From contig JADJLJ010000001.1 in the NCBI GenBank assembly GCA_016710165.1, positions 2,170,001 to 2,234,000 of the forward strand: a DNA stretch of 64,000 nt, in the 5' to 3' direction. Below, one piece after another: positions 59,415-64,000 of this stretch (position 1 is its first letter; every line of letters begins with the position of its first letter). The stretch is from Chitinophagaceae bacterium (lineage in GTDB: Bacteria; Bacteroidota; Bacteroidia; Chitinophagales; Chitinophagaceae). Under the pieces are notes generated by a model. It made no database searches. It saw only the letters and a list, made by a program, of their open reading frames with translations, and was not told where the DNA came from. The translations under genes and the position numbers were made by a program.

Positions 59415-62210
59415 TTACAAAGTCCGCTTCACTTCCACTTCTTCAAATGCCTCCACGATATCGCCGACCTTTATATCGTTGTAATTTTTTATGGTCAACC
59501 CGCACTCCATGCTGGAAGTAACTTCTTTGGCGTCGTCTTTAAAGCGTTTTAAACTTCCCAGTTCGCCGGTGAATATTACAATGCCATCACGTACCAGCCG
59601 GATCCGGTTGTTCCGGGCCATCTTGCCGTCAAGTACAAAGCAACCGGCCACACTGGCCTTGTCAAACTTATACACTTCCCGTATCTCCACATTGGCAAGT
59701 ATCTTTTCTTCCACCACCGGTTCAAGCATGCCTTCCATGGCGCTCTTGATCTCTTCAATGGCGTTGTAAATGATGGAATACAGTTTGATCTGTATCGCCT
59801 CATGTTCCGCCATCCTGGCTGCCTGGAGTGAAGGACGTACGTTAAAGCCGATGATGATCGCATCCGAAGCATTGGCCAGCGTAACATCACTTTCGGTGAT
59901 GGCGCCCACGGCCTTATGGATCACCCGTATAACAATTTCTTCTGTGCTTAATTTCTGCAGGGAATCACTCAATGCTTCCACCGATCCGTCCACATCGCCC
60001 TTGATGATCACATTCAGTTCTTTGAAACTTCCCAGTGCAAGACGACGGCCGATCTCATCCAGGGTAATATGCTTTTTAGCACGCATACCCTGCTCCCTCA
60101 ATAGTTGTCCGCGTTTATACGCCATGGCCCGGGCGTCGCTCTCGTTTTCAAAAACCTTGAAGGTCTCTCCCGCCTGGGGTGCACCATTCAGTCCTAAGAT
60201 CAAAACAGGTGTCGACGGCGGCGCTTTGTCCACCCGCTGGTTACGTTCATTATACATGGCTTTCACCTTACCGAAGTACTGGCCTGATACGATCATATCG
60301 CCAACACGCAGTGTTCCGTTCTGAACCAGGATCGTTGCCACATAACCACGGCCTTTATCAAGGGTTGCTTCGATGATGGTACCGCTTGCTTCCCGGTCGG
60401 GGTTTGCTTTCAGTTCCAGGATATCTGTTTCCAGTAATATTTTTTCAAGAAGCAGGTCAATATTCAATCCTTTTTTCGCACTGATCTCCTGGCTTTGGTA
60501 TTTACCGCCCCAACTTTCAACCAGTACATTCATGGCAGCCAGTTGTTCTTTGATCTTATCGGGATTGGCGCCGTCCTTATCCATTTTGTTGATGGCAAAG
60601 ATCATTGGCACCCCCGCTGCCTGTGCATGCGAAATGGCCTCTTTTGTCTGCGGCATCACGGCATCATCGGCAGCCACCACGATCACGGCAATATCCGTAA
60701 CCTTGGCTCCCCGGGCCCGCATCGCCGTAAAGGCTTCGTGACCGGGCGTATCCAGGAACGTGATATTCCTTCCATCCGGAAGGGTTACTTCATAGGCACC
60801 AATATGCTGCGTTATACCTCCGGCCTCACCGGCAATAACGTTTGTATTTCTTATGTAATCAAGCAGGGAGGTTTTACCATGGTCAACGTGACCCATGATG
60901 GTAACGATCGGCGCCCTGGGTTTCAGGTCTTCTTCCTGGTCTTCTTCCTCTTCAGAATCCAGGTCATTGGCATCTTCCACTCCGATGAATTCCACTTCAA
61001 AATTAAATTCACTTGCAACCAGTTCGATCACATCCGCTTCCAGGCGCTGGTTAATGGAGACCATGATGCCCAGGCTCATGCATTTACTGATCACATCCGC
61101 AAAGCTTACGTCCATCAGGTTGGCCAGTTCACTCACCGATATATATTCAGTAACCTGCAGCTTATTGCTTTGATCCGTTTCTGCACCGGCGTGTTCGGCG
61201 TGTTCTTCTCTTTTTGCCTTCCGGTATTTTGCTTTCAGGCTTTTTCCACGTCCCCCTGCCCCGGCCAGTTTGGCCTGTGTTTCCTTCAGTTTATCCTGTA
61301 TCTCTTTCGCATCAATTACTTTTTCTTCTCTTCTTCCGGTACCTGGTTTGCTCCGGTTAAAGCGGTTATCGCCCCGGTTTGCTGTAGAAGGGCCGCCGGG
61401 AGCCTGTCCGGGCCTTCTGTCCTGCGGTCCGGTTCCTGTTCCGGGTTTCCGTTCTACGGGAATACGTTTACGCTTCCGCTTTTCTTCGCTGTCCTTCTTG
61501 GGCCGGGTATCATTTTCAACGGGCAGTTCTATCTTACCCATGATCTTGGGACCGGATAATTTTTTTGCCTGTATATTTTCTATGACCGGCTGCGGTGGTT
61601 CCGGAACTGCGGGCGCCTCCGGTTTTACTTCTTCAGCAGGTTTTTCCTTTTTGCCTTTTTTGGCTTCCGTTTTCTTTTCTTCTTCTTCTTCTGCTGCTGT
61701 TTTGGCTGTTGCTTTCTTTGCACCCTTCTTTGGGCGGGTGGAAGAATCGATCGAATCAAGGTCTATCTTATCAAGCACCCTGGGTGTTTCCAGTTCAGGC
61801 GCTTTGATCTTTGTTACCTCGGTATTTGCTGCTCCCTTTGTTCCTTTATTCGCCGGTTCGGCCTTGGCTGGTTCTTCTGCAACCGGGGCCGCAGGCTTTT
61901 CTTCTGCAGGTTTTGTTTCTTTGGCTGTTTCTTTTTTCTTGAACGAAAGGTCTTCTTCGTCTTTTTTCTTCTTGGGCTCGCCCGCTGCTGCTCCCTTCGG
62001 AAGGTCTATCTGCTGCGCTTTCTGCTTGGCAACCTTATCCTGCTGGAATTCTGTTTGCAGAACCCGGTACATGGATTCGGTCAGTTTTGAAGTAGGCTTC
62101 AGGTCCTCTTCATTGAACCCTTTGGATACAAGAAAGTCTACCAAGGTATCCTTACCTATGTTAAACTCTTTGGCGGCAGCCATCAACCTTGGTGTTATTA
62201 CTTCTGACAT
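59415..62210 (-). CDS. infB: Translation initiation factor IF-2
   Basis: 931 aa. Residues 1-60 form the N-terminal IF2N domain; about 60-330 is a long Lys/Glu/Ala/Pro-rich linker; a second IF2N-like domain lies near 350. The G domain starts with G-H-V-D-H-G-K-T-S near residue 438, followed by D-T-P-G-H-E and N-K-M-D. Domains II-IV follow. IF-2 brings initiator tRNA to the ribosome. Downstream of nusA in the usual rimP-nusA-infB order. Confidence 0.97.
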   Translation of the reverse strand: MSEVITPRLMAAAKEFNIGKDTLVDFLVSKGFNEEDLKPTSKLTESMYRVLQTEFQQDKVAKQKAQQIDLPKGAAAGEPKKKKDEEDLSFKKKETAKETKPAEEKPAAPVAEEPAKAEPANKGTKGAANTEVTKIKAPELETPRVLDKIDLDSIDSSTRPKKGAKKATAKTAAEEEEEKKTEAKKGKKEKPAEEVKPEAPAVPEPPQPVIENIQAKKLSGPKIMGKIELPVENDTRPKKDSEEKRKRKRIPVERKPGTGTGPQDRRPGQAPGGPSTANRGDNRFNRSKPGTGRREEKVIDAKEIQDKLKETQAKLAGAGGRGKSLKAKYRKAKREEHAEHAGAETDQSNKLQVTEYISVSELANLMDVSFADVISKCMSLGIMVSINQRLEADVIELVASEFNFEVEFIGVEDANDLDSEEEEDQEEDLKPRAPIVTIMGHVDHGKTSLLDYIRNTNVIAGEAGGITQHIGAYEVTLPDGRNITFLDTPGHEAFTAMRARGAKVTDIAVIVVAADDAVMPQTKEAISHAQAAGVPMIFAINKMDKDGANPDKIKEQLAAMNVLVESWGGKYQSQEISAKKGLNIDLLLEKILLETDILELKANPDREASGTIIEATLDKGRGYVATILVQNGTLRVGDMIVSGQYFGKVKAMYNERNQRVDKAPPSTPVLILGLNGAPQAGETFKVFENESDARAMAYKRGQLLREQGMRAKKHITLDEIGRRLALGSFKELNVIIKGDVDGSVEALSDSLQKLSTEEIVIRVIHKAVGAITESDVTLANASDAIIIGFNVRPSLQAARMAEHEAIQIKLYSIIYNAIEEIKSAMEGMLEPVVEEKILANVEIREVYKFDKASVAGCFVLDGKMARNNRIRLVRDGIVIFTGELGSLKRFKDDAKEVTSSMECGLTIKNYNDIKVGDIVEAFEEVEVKRTL

Positions 62211-62285
62211 TTGTTTTTTGTTTGCCTGTTCTTAAAACCCAGGCTTATTTTTCTTTTAAATTACCCAATTAAATTTTCAGGGCAA

Positions 62286-63536
62286 TCATTCGTTTTCAAA
62301 TTCTTCTTTTAATATCCTTCTTACTTCGTCAATGGTCTCCTTTTCCAGGTCTGTCCTGCGCTCCAGTTCTTCTGCGGTCAGGTCCAGCACGGCCCTCCCG
62401 GTATCACATCCCACTCTTTTCAGCTCGTCAATGATCCATGGTTCGATCTCGTCGGTGAATTCGTCAAGGTCAATATCATACTCTTCTTCTTCTCCTTCGT
62501 TATCCCGGAATACATCGATCTCGTAACCGGTCAGTTCGCAGGCAAGCTTGATATTGACGCCCCTGCGTCCAATGGCCAGGGAAACCTGGTCGGGTTTAAG
62601 AAAAACATTGGCGTGCATTTTCTCTGAATCAATTTCCATGCTGGTTATCTTGGCCGGAGTTAATGAACGCTGTATCAGCAACTGGATATTGCTTGTCCAG
62701 TTGATCACATCAATGTTCTCATTTTTCAGTTCCCGTACAATACCATGGATACGGCTTCCTTTCATACCCACGCAGGCGCCTACCGGGTCGATCCGGTCGT
62801 CATAACTTTCAACAGCTACCTTTGCCCTTTCACCCGGGTCCCTCACAATTTTCTTAACCACGATCAGGCCATCAAAGATTTCCGGTACTTCGATCTCCAG
62901 TAGTTTTTCCAGGAATACCGGGCTGGTCCTTGAAATGATGATCACCGCCTGGCTGTTCTTCAGTTCTACCTTTTTAACCACGCCCCTCACGGTTTCACCC
63001 TTTTTGAAGTAATCGGTAGGTATCTGTTCCGATTTGGGAAGCAGCATTTCATTGCCTTCTTCATCCAGCAACAGCACTTCTTTTTTCCAAACCTGGTAAA
63101 CTTCCCCGCTCACGATCTCCCCGATGCGGTCTTCGTATTTTTTTATAAGGATGTTCTTCTTCAGATCGTTGATACGGGCAGCCAGGGTTTGCTTGCCGGC
63201 CAGGATCGCCCGGCGGCCAAATTCCTTCTGGATATCCACTTCTTCATATAACTCTTCCCCAACCTGGTAGTCGGGTTCTATTTTGATGGCGTCTTTGTAT
63301 TCAATTTCGGTCAGCGTATTGTAGAGGTCATCGTCTTCCACAATGGTGCGGCGGCGAAAGATCTCCAGGTCGCCTTTCTGGTCGTTCACGATAACGTCGA
63401 AGCATTCGTCGCTGCCGTATTTTTTACGGATCAGTGTTTTAAACACGTCTTCCATCACTTTCATCAGTGTTGGCCGGTCAATGTTTTCCGCATCTTTAAA
63501 TTCCTGGAAGGAATCGATTAAGTTAATACTTGCCAT
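62286..63536 (-). CDS. nusA: Transcription termination/antitermination factor NusA
   Basis: 416 aa: NusA N-terminal domain (about 1-125), S1 domain (about 130-205; I-V-S-G-E-V-Y-Q-V), and two KH domains (V-G-A-C-V-G-M-K-G-S-R-I and I-G-R-R-G-V-N-I-K-L-A), then a short acidic tail. NusA binds RNA polymerase and shapes pausing and termination. It lies between rimP and infB as in most bacteria. The gap to rimP holds a family P palindrome. Confidence 0.97.
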   Translation of the reverse strand: MASINLIDSFQEFKDAENIDRPTLMKVMEDVFKTLIRKKYGSDECFDVIVNDQKGDLEIFRRRTIVEDDDLYNTLTEIEYKDAIKIEPDYQVGEELYEEVDIQKEFGRRAILAGKQTLAARINDLKKNILIKKYEDRIGEIVSGEVYQVWKKEVLLLDEEGNEMLLPKSEQIPTDYFKKGETVRGVVKKVELKNSQAVIIISRTSPVFLEKLLEIEVPEIFDGLIVVKKIVRDPGERAKVAVESYDDRIDPVGACVGMKGSRIHGIVRELKNENIDVINWTSNIQLLIQRSLTPAKITSMEIDSEKMHANVFLKPDQVSLAIGRRGVNIKLACELTGYEIDVFRDNEGEEEEYDIDLDEFTDEIEPWIIDELKRVGCDTGRAVLDLTAEELERRTDLEKETIDEVRRILKEEFENE

Positions 63537-63554
63537 AATCCTCGCCGGCTGCTC

Positions 63555-63572
63555 TCCCGATAATTATCGGGA
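63555..63572. repeat. 18-base palindrome, family P (copy 3, rimP-nusA gap)
   Basis: TCCCGATAATTATCGGGA is a perfect palindrome 19 bases upstream of the nusA ATG on the minus strand. It could form a hairpin in the rimP-nusA transcript. Confidence 0.9.
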
Positions 63573-63606
63573 TCATTTCCCCGCCGGGTGGGGGTTTTGT
63601 TTATAA

Positions 63607-64000
63607 TTAAAATTTTACAAGAACCTTTGTTTGTTTGATGTTGTCAAAGGAGATCTCCTCTTGCTTCGTCTCTGCTTTCTTTCCTTTTCCGGTCGTGTAT
63701 TCAATGATGATCCCGTCTTCCGCAACGCCTGTCAACCTGCCTTCTTTTTTTGCTTCGTCCAGGGTCGTTACCTCCACGTTCCGGCCAATATTCTTTTTAT
63801 ACTGGCGCAGCAACTTCAGCGGCTCGTCAATTCCCGGGCTTGAAACCTCCAGCGAAAAGTCGCCATCCGGGAACAAACCCTTCTCTTCCATTACTTTATA
63901 AAGCGCCCGGTTTATCCTGATGCATTTCTCGATCCCCAAGCCGCCATCCGCATCCAGGTATATTTTTATATTGTTTGTCGGCTTTATTTTCACCGACACC
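63607..64000 (-). CDS. rimP: Ribosome maturation factor RimP (partial)
   Basis: The frame is open to the right window edge, so the N terminus is missing; the GTG at 63999 is only the first possible start inside the window. Readable RimP features: I-Y-L-D-A-D-G-G-L-G-I-E-K-C, then the S-L-E-V-S-S-P-G-I-D-E-P-L motif, which is the family signature. RimP helps assemble the 30S subunit. Operon order rimP-nusA-infB is conserved. Confidence 0.93.
   Translation of the reverse strand, partial: VSVKIKPTNNIKIYLDADGGLGIEKCIRINRALYKVMEEKGLFPDGDFSLEVSSPGIDEPLKLLRQYKKNIGRNVEVTTLDEAKKEGRLTGVAEDGIIIEYTTGKGKKAETKQEEISFDNIKQTKVLVKF

Noticed and set aside
60495..62235. Long plus-strand open frames (354 and 321 codons) opposite infB
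   Set aside because: They are antisense shadows of the biased infB linker and G-domain codons; the minus-strand IF-2 is certain.

Overview
The window looks like chromosomal DNA of a Bacteroidetes bacterium, most likely of the Chitinophagaceae type. Three things point there: promoter-like TAnnTTTG boxes instead of sigma-70 boxes, an almost complete flexirubin-type pigment cluster, and housekeeping proteins (RpoN, HflX, SurA-like isomerase, IF-2, NusA, RimP) of Bacteroidetes style. This placement is inferred from gene content; no 16S gene is present.

Layout. 1-3777 holds flanking genes: an aminotransferase end, rpoN, a PAP2-like membrane protein and an L,D-transpeptidase-like protein. About 3960-45600 is one large biosynthetic region for a flexirubin/aryl-polyene plus dialkylresorcinol pigment. 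Block A (+, 3983-12590) carries darA, darB, a 134-aa unknown, a BtrH-like acyltransferase, an ABC exporter and an ACP/KS/CLF cassette. A Kef-type antiporter (12734-14161) follows. Block B (-, 30246 down to 14710) starts with tyrosine ammonia-lyase and continues through FabG, four ketosynthase-type proteins, two ACPs, two hotdog proteins, a thioesterase, an acyltransferase, a methyltransferase, a halogenase-like flavoprotein, a CLF, a deacetylase, a LolA-like protein and a lipoprotein. Two tandem secreted paralogs (+) sit at 30447-31714. Block C (-, 45595 down to 31720) carries two CrtI-like flavoproteins, a GT2-DUF2062 protein, a giant MMPL/acyltransferase/methyltransferase fusion, a C45 hydrolase, acpS, a second halogenase-like flavoprotein and a PaaK-like ligase. 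Together these genes can deaminate tyrosine to 4-coumarate, activate it, extend it to an aryl polyene on ACPs, make the dialkylresorcinol, join the halves, decorate the rings and move the product to the outer membrane. No transcription regulator is visible inside the cluster.

45837-56393 is an accessory stretch. It holds a coiled-coil membrane protein, a small beta-barrel-like protein, a third halogenase-like flavoprotein, an intact tRNA-Gly flanked by two palindrome-interrupted tRNA fragments, two paralogous ~60-aa proteins with a 20-aa hydrophobic peptide between them, tRNA-Asn, a TacAT-like toxin-antitoxin pair with a clear promoter/operator, a pirin, a lipoprotein and a Rieske protein. 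Its intergenic space is unusually long and filled with several families of word-like dyad repeats and a 198-bp nested inverted repeat. 56515-64000 is a housekeeping block (hflX, surA-like, infB, nusA, rimP).

Three cluster genes (darA, a FabZ-like dehydratase and an LpxL-like acyltransferase) each need a one-base correction at or beside a short homopolymer to give full-length proteins. This suggests sequencing or assembly indels more than biology, but both remain open.
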